DNA from: Magnetovibrio sp.
GTDB lineage: Bacteria > Pseudomonadota > Alphaproteobacteria > Rhodospirillales > Magnetovibrionaceae
Length of the DNA: 64,000 nt
Direction: 5' to 3'
NCBI GenBank assembly: GCA_026196495.1
Contig: JAPHSY010000039.1
Coordinates: forward strand, 22,592 to 86,591
Each line of letters opens with the position of its first letter. Position 1 is the stretch's first letter. Position numbers and translations under genes: made by a program. Under the pieces are notes generated by a model that saw nothing but the letters and a program-made list of their open reading frames with translations, had not been told where the DNA came from and made no database searches. Positions 63,686 to 64,000 of this stretch are shown here, piece after piece.

Positions 63686-64000
63686 ATGTCAGACCTCTCA
63701 GATGCAAAAAACGCACTCAAAGCTGCTGAAACAGCCCTTGAAGATGCCATTCAACGTCAATCATTGATGGAAAAACAACATTATCAAAGCGTTGCCGAAA
63801 TTGTCCACGACATCAAAAATCCCCTGACAGCTATGATGGGTTATATCAGCTTGCTCAAAAATGAAGCAGCTGGCCCCATTAACAACCCAGCTTATGAAGG
63901 GTTCATCAGGACCTTGGACAAATCTACAATACGATTATTGGATACCTGTAATTCTTTGTTGGAAGAATACGCTAGTGATGTTGAAAAAGCCGACAAGCCA
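63686..64000 (+). CDS. DHp (HisKA)-domain protein, truncated by the window end
   Basis: An open frame of 105 codons running off the window. After a short coiled coil (MSDLSDAKNALKAAETALED...) comes a DHp domain with the phospho-acceptor histidine: VAEIVHDIKNPLTAMMGYISLL, then the second helix LDKSTIRLLDTCNSLLEEY. No ATPase domain is visible within the window. GGAAGG precedes the ATG by about 11 nt. It is either the start of a soluble histidine kinase or a further DHp-containing protein without ATPase. Confidence 0.75.
   Translation, partial: MSDLSDAKNALKAAETALEDAIQRQSLMEKQHYQSVAEIVHDIKNPLTAMMGYISLLKNEAAGPINNPAYEGFIRTLDKSTIRLLDTCNSLLEEYASDVEKADKP

Noticed and set aside
1..64000. CRISPR array, prophage, intact insertion sequence or biosynthetic cluster
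   Set aside because: No regularly spaced repeats, integrase, transposase, phage structural genes or large synthase genes were seen anywhere in the window.

Overview
The window looks like chromosomal DNA of a free-living, mid-GC alphaproteobacterium, most likely in or near the Rhodospirillales (inference). The protein types point that way: an ScfR-like XRE regulator, Coq7, a class II DAHP synthase, a stand-alone HypF C-terminal protein paired with a HupK-like protein, and many two-component and cyclic-di-GMP proteins. ATP sulfurylase, a class II aldolase, phosphoglycolate phosphatase and hydrogenase maturation genes would fit a sulfur- or hydrogen-oxidising autotroph, but RuBisCO, Apr/Dsr/Sox and the hydrogenase itself are not in the window. 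I see no CRISPR array, intact insertion sequence or prophage.

Layout. 0-3 kb: MazG-like pyrophosphohydrolase, an aldolase fused to a Dabb domain, and sat. 3-7 kb: an AT-richer accessory patch with an orphan gene, then a Kef-type antiporter flanked by a decayed (upstream) and an intact (downstream) YHS-domain gene. 7-14.7 kb: beta-CASP hydrolase, QmcA/NfeD membrane pair, an unknown one-helix membrane protein, and a three-gene symporter-kinase/small membrane protein/response regulator operon. 14.8-20.1 kb: a complete Liv-type ABC transporter operon (K-H-M-G-F). 20.4-25 kb: ScfR-like regulator, HypF-C/HupK pair, glycerophosphodiesterase. 25-28.6 kb: twin response regulators, tRNA-Leu(CAA), DedA-DsbB-Coq7 operon.

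28.6-33.8 kb is the most accessory-looking part. Two large paralogous proteins of a family I do not recognise surround an AT-rich membrane protein gene and a 48-bp duplicated tail of coq7, which points to a tandem duplication. Next comes a run of tiny genes ending in a cold-shock gene. 34-46.8 kb: trmJ-cimA, a protein with FliM/CheZ-like tail motifs, a DHp-PAS-PAS-GGDEF-EAL protein, the nadE-gltX-cysS operon, a second unrecognised paralogous pair, and an HPP membrane protein. 46.9-52 kb: aroG-type DAHP synthase, gor, a HEPN-like protein, gabD. 52-58.9 kb: cytochrome c lipoprotein, sensor kinase with a periplasmic solute-binding domain, then glmU-glmS-GIY-YIG, with gph divergent. 58.9-64 kb: tRNA-Val(CAC), ALDH7-type dehydrogenase, acnB, and the start of a DHp-containing protein that runs off the end.

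Most genes are ordinary housekeeping. The least explained material is the two unrecognised paralogous pairs, the coq7-tail duplication scar, the small-gene cluster by csp, and the repeated use of histidine-kinase DHp domains in proteins without a visible ATPase domain. All calls rest on reading translations and DNA by eye; no database search was possible.
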